From contig PDTL01000020.1 of NCBI GenBank assembly GCA_002748835.1, positions 27,211 through 91,210 on the forward strand: a DNA stretch of 64,000 nt. Reading direction: 5' to 3'. A model generated the notes under the pieces. That model saw only the letters and a list, made by a program, of their open reading frames with translations. It ran no database searches and was not told the origin of the DNA. Within the stretch, counting starts at the first letter, position 1; each line of letters begins with the position of its first letter. The position numbers were made by a program, and so were the translations under genes. The stretch is from Deltaproteobacteria bacterium. Its GTDB lineage: Bacteria; Desulfobacterota; Desulfobacteria; Desulfobacterales; GCA-2748835. This document shows, piece by piece, positions 25,185-33,921 of the stretch.

Positions 25185-26317
25185 CAGCGGAGCTCCCGGG
25201 TATCGGTTACCTGGCTCAGTACCCGTATCGGCTGACCGTCGGTTAAGTCACGCTGACCCACGACAATGACACGGTCGTCTTCAGACAGGCCGTCTGCGAT
25301 CTCGACTTCCCAGCCGTCATGAATGCCCAGCGTCACGGCTTTCCGTGTGGCTGTGTCATCTGAAGCCACAAAGACAAAATGCCTGTCATCCTGTGAAATC
25401 ACTGCAAAGACCGGTACACTGAGCGCATTGTCAGCCGCCTTTTTCACGAGGGTGACCCGTGAAAACATATCCGGGAGGATCTCTTCAGACGGGTTGTCGA
25501 TCATCACTTCCAGCCGGTAGAGCTTGGCCAGGGGATCGGCGGACCGGGAGAGGTAGTATTTTTTTGCCGGAAACGGCCGTCTGTCGAGCGCGTCGATTTC
25601 AACGGTGAAATCCGTCAGGTTCCGGATATCGCTGATGTCGGATTCGGGTATCCCCACATTGACCTTGATCCGATCCAGCTGCAGAATGTCGGCGATCGGG
25701 TCTCCCACGGAAATATACTGTCCTTCTTCCACATACACCTTGTCAATGATACCGTGGGTGGATGCGGTGATATCGCAGCGTTCGAGCCGCAGAGCGGCCG
25801 TATCCATGGCAGAACGCGCGCTTTCAAGATCAGCGGATGCCGCATCAAGCAGGGACCGGGTCGACAACTGCTTGCCATGCAGTTCAAAAATCCGGTCATA
25901 GGAGGCCTGGGCGGTTTTATAGGCGGCGGCTGCCGCATGATGGCTCAGCCGATAGTCGCGTTTGTCAACGGAGCAGAGGGGGCTCCCCTGTTTGACAGGG
26001 TCCCCTTCACGGATCTGTTTTTTCTCTATCTTTCCGGTCACTTCCGACTGAACGGTCAGGCGCAGCCAGGGTTCGGTCATGGCGGGAAAACTGATGGCCT
26101 CCGTCAGGCGCTTGGGGACCATGGCCAGGGTGACCACATTCACAGGCGGAATTTCCGCACGGATTGCTGCGGCTTTCTCTGCTTTAAGACGTTTGCTTTC
26201 CGCTTTCACCCGGCCCAGCAGCACCAAAACGGTTACTGCCATGACCATGAGAATCACTACCGGGAGCCACCCCCACAGGGTGCGGAGCAGGTCGGAATTC
26301 CGTGGTGTATTGTTCAT
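25184..26317 (-). CDS. RND efflux periplasmic adaptor (MFP)
   Basis: A 377-residue membrane fusion protein. One N-terminal helix (about residues 14-33) anchors it in the inner membrane. The lipoyl half-motif 'VQSEVTGKIEKKQIREGDPV' (around residue 90), helical hairpin with Ala-rich stretch (110-170), second lipoyl half 'ITASTHGIIDKVYVEEGQYI' and beta-barrel domain ('DRIKVNVGIPESDI') follow in the usual order. It bridges the permease at 21867 and the outer-membrane channel at 26317. Start and stop codons overlap those of both neighbours by one base, so the three are translated in a coupled manner. Confidence 0.92.
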   Translation of the reverse strand: MNNTPRNSDLLRTLWGWLPVVILMVMAVTVLVLLGRVKAESKRLKAEKAAAIRAEIPPVNVVTLAMVPKRLTEAISFPAMTEPWLRLTVQSEVTGKIEKKQIREGDPVKQGSPLCSVDKRDYRLSHHAAAAAYKTAQASYDRIFELHGKQLSTRSLLDAASADLESARSAMDTAALRLERCDITASTHGIIDKVYVEEGQYISVGDPIADILQLDRIKVNVGIPESDISDIRNLTDFTVEIDALDRRPFPAKKYYLSRSADPLAKLYRLEVMIDNPSEEILPDMFSRVTLVKKAADNALSVPVFAVISQDDRHFVFVASDDTATRKAVTLGIHDGWEVEIADGLSEDDRVIVVGQRDLTDGQPIRVLSQVTDTRELR

Positions 26318-27669
26318 CAGGGTGCACTCTCTTTTTCAGGGTAAACGGCCTGTTTCACCTTCGCCAGCAGCTGGCCGGTGGCCCAGTCAAGGCCGATGAC
26401 GGCCGTATGATAGGTATACTGCGCGTTGAGCAGTTCGGTTTCAGAGGTTGCCAGCAGGGTGCTGCTGTCCATCACAGCCACGCTGTCAACCAATCCGTAG
26501 CTGAACTGCTCAACTGTTGCCGCATAATTGGCTTTCGCAAACCGGACCTGTTCCTTCAGGGCGGCAAACGCATTGACCTGGGTGATGAGATTCAGGAACG
26601 CGGATGCCACATCCAGGCGAATCTGTTTTTTCTGTTCGATGATGGCCAGCCGGGCCTGCTGTGTCCGGGCGCGGGTTTCCCGGACCTGGGCTGACCGCAG
26701 GCCTCCCTGATACAGGGGCACGGTGAGTTCGATGCCGACCCTCACCGAATCCGAGTCATCATGACCGTCAGGGGCTCGGGCAAAGGCATCCGGGGACTGG
26801 GAAAAATCCGTGTATACGGCAGACAGGCCCAATGACGGCCAGTAGGCGCTTTTATCGATCCGGATCTGGTTTTGGACGGTTTTCACTGCGTATGCAAGGG
26901 CTTTGAGCTCGCACCGGTTGTCGAACGCCGTACGGATCAGGGTGTCCATGTCAGCTTCCGGCATGACCGGATCCTTCAGGGAGGGATGGGATACCGTATA
27001 CGGCCAGGGAACGGCAACCAGCCGCGTCAACGCATGCCGGGCCAGCATCAGGTCGTTTTCCGACCGAATGACCGCTGATTTTGCGCCGGAAACTTCGGCA
27101 TCCGCCCGGTAGATTTCAGGCTTTGTCACGTCTCCGAGAGCGACTCTGGCAGTGACGGCGTTCCGGTGCGTGATCAGACGCGCATGCTCCGCCTTCTGAA
27201 TGGTTACGGCCTGCCGCGCGCGCATGATGTCATAATAGGCCCGGGAGACCTGGTACAGGTAAGTTGCCGTGAGCGCGTCCCGGTTGAACGCCGCCTCCCG
27301 GATCCTGTCCTTTGCCATGCCATAGGCGATCAGCTCCCGGCCGTTCAGTGTAAACCGCTGATCGAGGCGGGCGCCCCAGCCAGTGTACCGATCCGGCTGG
27401 CTCAGGGTGTCGTCCGTGTCCATATACGTGGAATGGGAAGCAAATCCGCTGAGAGAGGGAATGAGAACCGATTTTGCCTTGCGCAGGTTTTCTCTGGCGA
27501 TGTCAACGTCCAGCGCCGCAATCCGTAAGGATTCGGCATGGGACAAGGCCAGACGGTAAACCGCGTTGAGCGGCAGGGCCGTCGGCGCATCATCTGCATT
27601 AGACGCACCGGCGAAGAACAGACACCACACAACTGCCGCCCGCATGCCGGCGGATCGAACAAAGCGCAT
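26317..27669 (-). CDS. TolC-family outer-membrane efflux protein
   Basis: A TolC-type channel, about 450 residues from ATG 27669. The frame opens 25 codons earlier (27744), but 27669 is followed at once by a good signal peptide ('MRAAVVWCLFFAGASNADD') and has AGGGGA 9-10 bases upstream. Two repeated halves with long helices are visible: 'NAVYRLALSHAESLRIAALD' and 'DTLIRTAFDNRCELKALAYA' each start a half, with the 'GLRSAQVRETRARTQQARLA' helix in the second. It is the first gene of the TolC-MFP-RND operon on the minus strand; TolC-first order is common in Desulfobacterota. It completes a trans-envelope exporter. Confidence 0.9.
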   Translation of the reverse strand: MRFVRSAGMRAAVVWCLFFAGASNADDAPTALPLNAVYRLALSHAESLRIAALDVDIARENLRKAKSVLIPSLSGFASHSTYMDTDDTLSQPDRYTGWGARLDQRFTLNGRELIAYGMAKDRIREAAFNRDALTATYLYQVSRAYYDIMRARQAVTIQKAEHARLITHRNAVTARVALGDVTKPEIYRADAEVSGAKSAVIRSENDLMLARHALTRLVAVPWPYTVSHPSLKDPVMPEADMDTLIRTAFDNRCELKALAYAVKTVQNQIRIDKSAYWPSLGLSAVYTDFSQSPDAFARAPDGHDDSDSVRVGIELTVPLYQGGLRSAQVRETRARTQQARLAIIEQKKQIRLDVASAFLNLITQVNAFAALKEQVRFAKANYAATVEQFSYGLVDSVAVMDSSTLLATSETELLNAQYTYHTAVIGLDWATGQLLAKVKQAVYPEKESAP

Positions 27670-27980
27670 AGACTGTCGTCCCCTAGGGTTCGAATATCGG
27701 GCCAGCCGATACCCGTTGGTTGTCTCTTTTTTACTGTTTTCCACTATATGAATGAAGAACAGGACGTGTCAATTGATTTAACAGGAGGGGAAAACACGGC
27801 TTTTTTCCAGATGGTTTCACTTGCCGGTGAACGCCGGGTGAGCGGTGAAAACCCATTGACATCGGGTATGCACGTTGGTTATCTTTGCAACATCAACACC
27901 GTCATTGCAGCTGTAATACCCACGAATCTCCGGTTGAACACAGCACCGGGAAACATACTTGCTTTTTCTAAAAAGAACCG

Positions 27981-29318
27981 ATGAATACACAAGAAACTAT
28001 AAGAAAAACAGGAAATTTCATCCGTACCTCTGTCACCCTGAAAATGATTTCAATTGGGATTCTTGTTTTGGTGCTGCTTATCCCCACCGCGATGATTTCA
28101 TCCCTACGCAGAGAAAGGGAAGCAAGGCGGGATGCTGTGGTGCAGGAAATCAATCAGAAGTGGGGAAACCGCCAAACCCTTACAGGTCCATTTTTCACGG
28201 TACCGTATAAATCCTTTTACAAGGACAAAAATGATAAACGGCGATATTCAATCCGCTACTTCCACATTTTGCCAGAAAAGTTACACATTAAAGGCGATAT
28301 CGCTTCTCACATACGGTATCGAAGTATGTATGAGGCTGTCGTGTATCATTGCCAACTTGAATTTTCCGGTGTCTTCACGGTTCCACGCTTCAACCAGTTG
28401 AATATCGCGGCTGAAAATATTCTGTGGGAAAAATCCATATTCTCAGTTGGCATGACAGACATGAGAGGCATTAAAGAGAGCATTCACATCGCGTTTGGTG
28501 AGAAAAACTATACGGTCAACCCGGGTTTGAAAACAAAAGACATCGCAGATGCAGGTGTCAGCAGCCTGATTCCATTGGCATCCACCGATCGTTCAATCCC
28601 GTTTTCTTTCAAGCTGACGCTGAATGGCAGTGACCAGATACAGTTTACGCCTCTGGGAGAAGAAACAACGGTAGCGATCCACTCTGACTGGGCATCGCCG
28701 AGTTTTAATGGCGCTTTTTTACCTGTCGAAAGAACTCTGTCAGAAAACGGCTTTACCGCAACATGGAAAATTCTTCATCTTAACAGGAATTTTCCGCAAT
28801 ACTGGGAAGGGGGACGATATCACGTCAACGCGTCCTGCTTTGGCTTTAAATTTCTTATCACAGCGGATGTTTATCAAAAAGCGACCCGCGTATCGAAATA
28901 TGCCATCCTGTTTGTGATATTTACATTTTCCGCTTTTTTCTTTGCCGAAATTATCAACAAAAACAGGGTCCATCCCATTCAGTACCTGCTCATTGGTCTG
29001 GCTGTGATTTTATTTTATATCCTGCAATTATCCCTGTCTGAGCACGTGAATTTCGATGCCGCGTATTTGATTTCCGCAACAGCGATCACGCTAGTGATAT
29101 CCGGTTACACAAAGGGATTTTTTAAAAAGACATCCTTTACACTCACCGTTTTTTCTCTTTTAACCATACTGTACCTTTACCTTTATATTGTTTTGCAATT
29201 AGAAGACTATGCCTTAATCATGGGGAGTGTTGGGCTGTTTGTGGTATTGGCCACCGTTATGTTCGTTACGCGGAAAATAGATTGGTATGCCGTGGAAAAA
29301 GACACCCCAAAAGCCTAA
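27981..29318 (+). CDS. creD: CreD-family inner-membrane protein
   Basis: A 445-residue protein that matches CreD (inner membrane protein of the cre regulon). N-terminal helix 'MISIGILVLVLLIPTAMISS' is followed by the typical 'REREARRDAVVQEINQKWG' and 'GPFFTVPY'; a periplasmic domain of about 270 residues ends at a C-terminal cluster of five to six helices (about 305-430). In enteric bacteria CreD is induced by CreBC and affects envelope stability; no creB/creC is nearby here. The gene is AT-richer than its surroundings. ATG 27981 is only moderately supported by an upstream 'AAAGAACCG' purine stretch. It is followed after 9 bases by the secreted protein at 29328, probably one transcript. Confidence 0.85.
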   Translation: MNTQETIRKTGNFIRTSVTLKMISIGILVLVLLIPTAMISSLRREREARRDAVVQEINQKWGNRQTLTGPFFTVPYKSFYKDKNDKRRYSIRYFHILPEKLHIKGDIASHIRYRSMYEAVVYHCQLEFSGVFTVPRFNQLNIAAENILWEKSIFSVGMTDMRGIKESIHIAFGEKNYTVNPGLKTKDIADAGVSSLIPLASTDRSIPFSFKLTLNGSDQIQFTPLGEETTVAIHSDWASPSFNGAFLPVERTLSENGFTATWKILHLNRNFPQYWEGGRYHVNASCFGFKFLITADVYQKATRVSKYAILFVIFTFSAFFFAEIINKNRVHPIQYLLIGLAVILFYILQLSLSEHVNFDAAYLISATAITLVISGYTKGFFKKTSFTLTVFSLLTILYLYLYIVLQLEDYALIMGSVGLFVVLATVMFVTRKIDWYAVEKDTPKA

Positions 29319-29327
29319 AATAAGACC

Positions 29328-30557
29328 ATGATAAAGAGCCTGCTTATGCATCGGTTGTTGACATCTGTCCGGATCCTTTTTTTGATCGTATTCATGCTGC
29401 CCATTGCTTTTTATGTTGATGCGTCTACTGCTTCAGACGATGCACCTAGACAAGCGACTACTGGTCCTTCTGACCCCGGACTGGCTGACCCATGGCCGTC
29501 AGGTTCTGAACTTCCTGAAGAACAGTTGATCACCCGGATCCATGAAATGGAGCAGACCTCAGACCATGTGGCTGCGGCATTATCGGATCTCTCTACCGCT
29601 CAGCATCGCATCCACACATTTCATGAGGCCCTTTCCGATTTTGGCGTACGGAAGCAAAAGCTTTGGGTTGACTGGAAACAGACTGAGGCAGGGTGCCAGC
29701 GTGTGAACATGCTCCGGTCAGCGATTTCCGACTGGCACCACATGGCCGACACCGGTATGCCTGAGCTTAAGCGGGCTTCCGAAGCGCTCGGCCAGCGGGC
29801 AGCCGACATCTGCGGAGCTGCTGCACGCCTTTCCATGGAAGGCAAGGCGGTTCCGGCCCACGCCCGTCAGGTGATCGCGGATGCTGCAGAGATGATGATC
29901 CAGGTCCGCCGCATGTCAGAGCGGCTGGTTTCTCGCCAGGCAGCCCTTGCTGCCGGACGGCGTGCGGCACTATCGGCGGTGGATCATCTTGACACCCTTT
30001 ACCGGGTGCGCCAGGACCGGATGCGGAATTTTTCTCAGCTCACCGCCCAGTGGGCGGGACTTCAGCAGGATGGGGCCCGATTGCTGAAACAGGTGCCGCT
30101 GCATGTCAGGGAAAAGGAGGCCGATATCCGGGCATGGCTTTCCCTGCTGTCTGTTATGGATGCGGACGTAAACCTGCGGGCAGAAAAACGGATGCCAGAC
30201 GTATCTGCCAGTGAGCGGGCGCGTGTAGGGGATCGCATCCAGGCCGCGTCTCAGCGCATTGAGCGGCAGAAACAGGAAACAGCGGCACGCTCGCAGTCGA
30301 TTCTGGATGCTATCGAACGGGTTCGCGAGGTGCTGGCCCGACTGGGGGCTGAAATGCAGTTTCCTGAGCATCCGGGATGCAGCGAGGATCACATCCGTTT
30401 GTTGAATGCTCACCCGGAGGCCTTTCCAGATCCAGCGGTGTTTGCCGAAACCGCTGCCCGGCATCAAACACAGGCTGAAAACTGTTTCAGGGTAATTGAA
30501 ATCGTTGGTGGCAGAGATGTGGATACCGGTGCCGAAGCGCCGATCCGGGCAGACTGA
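29328..30557 (+). CDS. Secreted helical (coiled-coil) protein of unknown function
   Basis: A 409-residue protein with an N-terminal signal peptide or anchor (hydrophobic residues 14-29, 'VRILFLIVFMLPIAFYVDAS'), a Pro/Ser/Ala-rich segment to about residue 62, then almost entirely charged helical sequence to the C-terminus with Gln/Arg/Glu/Ala-rich heptads (for example 'RIQAASQRIERQKQETAARS'). No catalytic motif is recognised. It follows creD by 9 bases and is likely co-transcribed, but its base composition is GC-richer than creD. I infer a periplasmic coiled-coil protein; partner unknown. Confidence 0.55.
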   Translation: MIKSLLMHRLLTSVRILFLIVFMLPIAFYVDASTASDDAPRQATTGPSDPGLADPWPSGSELPEEQLITRIHEMEQTSDHVAAALSDLSTAQHRIHTFHEALSDFGVRKQKLWVDWKQTEAGCQRVNMLRSAISDWHHMADTGMPELKRASEALGQRAADICGAAARLSMEGKAVPAHARQVIADAAEMMIQVRRMSERLVSRQAALAAGRRAALSAVDHLDTLYRVRQDRMRNFSQLTAQWAGLQQDGARLLKQVPLHVREKEADIRAWLSLLSVMDADVNLRAEKRMPDVSASERARVGDRIQAASQRIERQKQETAARSQSILDAIERVREVLARLGAEMQFPEHPGCSEDHIRLLNAHPEAFPDPAVFAETAARHQTQAENCFRVIEIVGGRDVDTGAEAPIRAD

Positions 30558-30663
30558 ATAAGGTCTGTTGCCTCCGTCAAGCAGGCCGCCAATCGCACCC
30601 AGAAACAGGCCTTCTCCGCCAAAGAAACGTCATTCACGTAGTGATCGTGTCAATTATCAAATA

Positions 30664-30691
30664 ATACCTTATTTCAAATACCTTATTTCAG
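30664..30691. repeat. 14-base tandem direct repeat upstream of the radical SAM gene
   Basis: ATACCTTATTTCAA (30664-30677) is followed directly by ATACCTTATTTCAG (30678-30691), 13 of 14 bases identical. It ends 6 bases before ATG 30698, so it occupies the place of a ribosome-binding site and none of the usual strength is seen. It could be an operator or a slippage product. Confidence 0.6.
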
Positions 30692-30697
30692 AAAAGA

Positions 30698-31735
30698 ATG
30701 GGAAAACAGATGGTGCAGACGTTCTGGGACAGGCTCATGCCCAATCCGTTTCTGGACAGTGTTCAGGTAAACATCTCTACCCGGTGCAATGCCGCATGCC
30801 GGTATTGCCCGACCGGAACCGGAAAGCTTCCGCAGCGTGACCGTTTGATGGACATGACAACCTTCGAGGCCGTGTCTGATATTTTCCCGTATGTGAATTA
30901 CGTTCACCTCCAGGGGTGGGGAGAGCCGTTTCTCCATCCGGATTTTTTTCGTATGGTGGCTGCGGTCAAAGCCGTGGCAGTGCCGGTGGGTGCCACCACC
31001 AACGGTGTGCTGATGACCGATGATCTGATGGAACGGATTATCGCTGCTGAACTTGATGTGCTGACCTTTTCTCTGGCCGGAATCGGTGAGGCCCATAACC
31101 GGAACCGGAAAGGGACAGATTTCCAGTTTATCATGGAGACCATCTCCCGGTTGAACGCGCTGAAAACCATTGCAGGCAAATTGCGGCCGCAGATCCATGT
31201 GGCCTACCTGCTTACGCAGTCTGATCGATCTGCCATCCCCGCACTGCCCACCTACTTTTCCGGCAAAGGTATCAGCGAGGTCATGATCAGCTCACTTGCC
31301 TGGGCACCGGATGCGGCGGTTCAGCGGGAGATGCTCAGCACCTTGCCGTTACCGGTATTCCGGAAACTGCAGCGGGAAATTGCCGGCCTGAATGCAGAAC
31401 GGACCGCCCATGACCCGGTGTATCGGCCGTATCTGATTCATCCCCGGGCCGAGGGTACCGGGTGTCTTGAACATACGAACCGGTCCCTTGTCATCGGCGT
31501 GGAGGGGGCGGTCTGGCCCTGTATTATGGCGGAACCGATCTGCGCCAATGTACCGGCAAAAGGTATCCGGAAAAAAATTGTCGATTTTCAGGGGTTCGGG
31601 AATGTCAATTCCCGGTCCCTGGGCGGCATCTGGTGGAGCAGGGCGTACCGGACATTCCGTCATTCAGGCGGCGGAGACATGCGGCATGTATGCCGTATGT
31701 GTCCGAAAAAATGGACCGCATCCCCGAATGGATAG
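30698..31735 (+). CDS. Radical SAM protein with SPASM-like C-terminal cysteines
   Basis: A 345-residue radical S-adenosylmethionine protein. 'NISTRCNAACRYCPTGTGK' carries the CxxxCxxC motif for the [4Fe-4S]-SAM cluster (residues about 29-36); 'VHLQGWGEPFLHPDFFRM' is the glycine-rich SAM-binding element. At the C-terminus further cysteines ('GTGCLEHTN', 'GAVWPCIMAEP', 'HVCRMCPKKW') are spaced as in SPASM/twitch domains that hold an auxiliary cluster. Such proteins modify peptides or small molecules; no precursor peptide gene is recognised nearby. The ATG at 30698 has only weak upstream pairing; ATG 30710 is an alternative. Confidence 0.82.
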   Translation: MGKQMVQTFWDRLMPNPFLDSVQVNISTRCNAACRYCPTGTGKLPQRDRLMDMTTFEAVSDIFPYVNYVHLQGWGEPFLHPDFFRMVAAVKAVAVPVGATTNGVLMTDDLMERIIAAELDVLTFSLAGIGEAHNRNRKGTDFQFIMETISRLNALKTIAGKLRPQIHVAYLLTQSDRSAIPALPTYFSGKGISEVMISSLAWAPDAAVQREMLSTLPLPVFRKLQREIAGLNAERTAHDPVYRPYLIHPRAEGTGCLEHTNRSLVIGVEGAVWPCIMAEPICANVPAKGIRKKIVDFQGFGNVNSRSLGGIWWSRAYRTFRHSGGGDMRHVCRMCPKKWTASPNG

Positions 31736-31784
31736 CGGGATGGCAATGAGCGGTTGACCGTGTTGTGGCAGGGGGAGATACGGT

Positions 31785-32117
31785 TCAGAAGAAAAGTTTC
31801 TCAGGCGGCCGGCGTTCGGGTATGTAGTCGGCGGGGCGGTTGCCGTTGTTCCATTCTTGTGTGACATACAGATTGCAGTAGCAGCTGCCAAATTCCTCCA
31901 TGTCCGGTTCCCGGTAGTCACACGGGCAGATGATGTCCCGGTCTGCTTCCTTATCACCGGACGGAAGGCGGCAGGGACAGGCCATATATCCATAGCGAGC
32001 CTTGTTGTCGATAAGGGCCTGAAGGAGTTTCATGGTGTGGGCTTTATCGTTGTTGAAAAAACAGCCCTTGGGTTCCTGTGCCTTTTTCAGCATGCCATAG
32101 AGCGTCTCTGCATCCAT
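31785..32117 (-). CDS. Ferredoxin-thioredoxin reductase catalytic (beta) subunit-like protein
   Basis: A 110-residue protein from ATG 32117 (a longer upstream frame would overlap the neighbour gene by 62 bases). It has the complete cysteine signature of FTR beta: 'YMACPCRLPSGDKEADRD' then 'IICPCDYREPDMEEFGSCYC' and 'NLYV', i.e. CPC-16-CPC-8-CYC. In plants and cyanobacteria these residues hold a [4Fe-4S] cluster next to the active disulfide that reduces thioredoxin with ferredoxin electrons. The alpha subunit is absent, as in other anaerobes. Its start follows the glutaredoxin-like gene's stop by a single base, so the two are an operon and probable redox partners. Confidence 0.88.
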   Translation of the reverse strand: MDAETLYGMLKKAQEPKGCFFNNDKAHTMKLLQALIDNKARYGYMACPCRLPSGDKEADRDIICPCDYREPDMEEFGSCYCNLYVTQEWNNGNRPADYIPERRPPEKLFF

Positions 32118-32118
32118 A

Positions 32119-32391
32119 TCAGCGTTCCAGAGCCTCCTTGATCTGCGCCTCCCTGTAACCGACAACCACGGTGTCTCCAATGACCACCGTGGGAAACGAG
32201 CACCGCGGATTGAGCTGCTTGAGATCTTCGAGCAGGGGCTTGCGTTCCTCTTTGTCCATCAGGTCCAGATCCACAAACGTAAAGTCGGCGGTGTGGTCAC
32301 TGACCAGCTGTTTGGCGGCTTTGCAGTGGTTGCAGGTGCTGAGGGAATAAATCATGATTTTTACATCGTCTTTCGGGGTCGTTTCTGACAT
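32119..32391 (-). CDS. Glutaredoxin-family redox protein
   Basis: A 90-residue thioredoxin-fold protein: 'IYSLSTCNHCKAAKQLVSDH' gives the CxxC active site (CNHC, about residues 18-21), 'FTFVDLDLMDKEERKPLLED' and 'CSFPTVVIGDTVVVGY' (with the cis-Pro in 'FPTVV') complete the fold. It starts at 32391 and ends one base before the FTR-beta gene begins. Established: FTR beta reduces a thioredoxin-type partner through a transient mixed disulfide. Inference: this glutaredoxin-like protein is the partner here, in place of thioredoxin. A Cys-rich small protein such as NrdH is the closest alternative. Confidence 0.88.
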   Translation of the reverse strand: MSETTPKDDVKIMIYSLSTCNHCKAAKQLVSDHTADFTFVDLDLMDKEERKPLLEDLKQLNPRCSFPTVVIGDTVVVGYREAQIKEALER

Positions 32392-32546
32392 GATGAAATC
32401 CTTGTTTTAATAGATGGTTGTTTTTCTATCGCGTCATTTTTCACCGGTTATACCCAATGCCGTAAACGCTTGTCAATCTCTGGAACCTTTTTCAACCGCT
32501 TGTGCCGGACGTACCGGCGGAAAAAACGACCCGGTCCATCCTGCCA

Positions 32547-33398
32547 TCAGACCGTTCTAAGCGCATGCAGATGATTGGCCAGCCGGACAAACTCGCTGAC
32601 ACTCAAGGTTTCGGCCCGGCGGACCGGATCAATCTGCGCTGATTCAAGGGCTGCTTCCACCGTGCTGGCGGACTGGGCCAGGTCGCTGTTTGAGAGGGCG
32701 TTTTTAAGGGTTTTCCTGCGTTTATTGAATGCCGCCTGCACCACCTGACCCAGCAGGACTTCATCATGAGCAGGGCAGGGGAGTACAGGGTGAAACAGGA
32801 TCTGGATGACTGTCGAGTCCACCTTGGGACGGGGGAAAAAGAGGTGGGCTTTTACCTCGGCAATCCGTTTGACAGTTGCACAATACTGGGTCATGACCGA
32901 CAAACGGCTGTAATCTCCGGATCCGGGCAGCGCGGCAATGCGCCGTGCCAGTTCCTTTTGAAACATGAAAACGCACGAGGAAACGCGATGGCGCTGCGTC
33001 AGGAGCCGGATGAGAACCTGGGTGGAGATGTTGTACGGGAGGTTGCCGATGACCATGATATCATCGGCATTATCCGGGTAACAGGATGTCAGGTCCGTAT
33101 GCAGGATATCCCGGTTCAGGATACTGACATTGGTTAATTGCGCGTCTCGTACAATCCCTTCGAGCACAGGGATCAGATCCCGGTCTTTTTCAATGGCAAT
33201 CAGGGCGTTGGCCATGCGGGCCGCAGGCAGGGTCATGGCACCCAGTCCGGGGCCGATTTCAATAAGGGTATGATGGGCGGCCACACCGGCGCGGGTCAGA
33301 ATCATTTCCGATGTCGAGGGGTCTTCAAGAAAGTTTTGGCCCAGCTCTTTTTTGGCTTTCAGCTGCGCACGATTCAGGTGGCTTCTCGGTGATGGCAT
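32547..33398 (-). CDS. rsmA: 16S rRNA dimethyladenosine transferase
   Basis: A 283-residue SAM-dependent methyltransferase of the KsgA/Dim1 family, which dimethylates two adjacent adenosines near the 3' end of 16S rRNA during 30S maturation. Motifs: 'KKELGQNFLEDPSTSEMI' near the N-terminus, 'LIEIGPGLGAMTLPAA' (SAM-binding motif I), 'VIGNLPYNISTQVLIRLL' (motif IV, NLPYN), and the C-terminal 'FNKRRKTLKNALS'. ATG 33398 is used instead of the upstream in-frame ATG 33431, as AAGG lies 8 bases before it and homologues start near here. Single gene, convergent or tandem with nothing related. Confidence 0.93.
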   Translation of the reverse strand: MPSPRSHLNRAQLKAKKELGQNFLEDPSTSEMILTRAGVAAHHTLIEIGPGLGAMTLPAARMANALIAIEKDRDLIPVLEGIVRDAQLTNVSILNRDILHTDLTSCYPDNADDIMVIGNLPYNISTQVLIRLLTQRHRVSSCVFMFQKELARRIAALPGSGDYSRLSVMTQYCATVKRIAEVKAHLFFPRPKVDSTVIQILFHPVLPCPAHDEVLLGQVVQAAFNKRRKTLKNALSNSDLAQSASTVEAALESAQIDPVRRAETLSVSEFVRLANHLHALRTV

Positions 33399-33812
33399 CT
33401 GTAACCTTTGTCCAGCGATGTATTCGTGCAAATCCGTTTCCGCGATGCGGCACTGCTTTTAAATACCCCTGTTACCGGTATGGGTCAACCGGATAGTACC
33501 TGCTTCAGTATTTTCGCGAATGCGAACCTGTCTGAAAATTTGCTGACAATCGTGTCTTTGAATTGTAAATCCTTATGCATCAGGTGTTCTGTTGTTTGCC
33601 GATGAAGTATTTTAGACGCAAGAAATTGTGGTATTGGCGACGCGTCTGTACAAGTTCTGGGTATGCGTTTTAGATCTGCTTAACTGATCAGAAAAACAGC
33701 GGGTTATAAAAAAACAAATCTTGATCGGTTTGATGTGCAGCTATCAGGATGTTAACTTTTTTTCGATTCGGATAGCTTAACATTTTTCTAAAAAAGAAAT
33801 TTTCATTTTCTA
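33399..33812. other. AT-rich intergenic region
   Basis: About 410 bases upstream of rsmA and of the small winged-helix gene. It is AT-rich in its second half and contains T- and A-runs, but no open frame with a ribosome site, no RNA gene and no clear hairpin terminator was recognised. Confidence 0.5.
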
Positions 33813-33841
33813 TTGACAACCCAGTCAGTCATGAGTAAATT
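33813..33841 (+). promoter_or_regulatory. Sigma-70-type promoter
   Basis: TTGACA (33813-33818), 17-base spacer, TAAATT (33836-33841), about 80 bases upstream of the start codon at 33922. The spacer includes the direct repeat CAGTCAGTCA, which could be part of an operator. Confidence 0.6.
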
Positions 33842-33921
33842 CTTAAAAAGAATGATGACTGATTTTTGTCTTTTCTTGTTGAACCAACATGATGAACCTG
33901 CTAATTTTACGGGAGAACGTA

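Noticed and set aside
27688..27700. GGTTCGAAT resembling a tRNA T-arm
   Set aside because: No acceptor, D-arm or anticodon stem can be built around it; it lies at the start of the TolC-type gene.
30568..30840. 90-codon plus-strand frame overlapping the radical SAM start
   Set aside because: It overlaps the well-supported radical SAM gene in another frame and has no motif or ribosome site.
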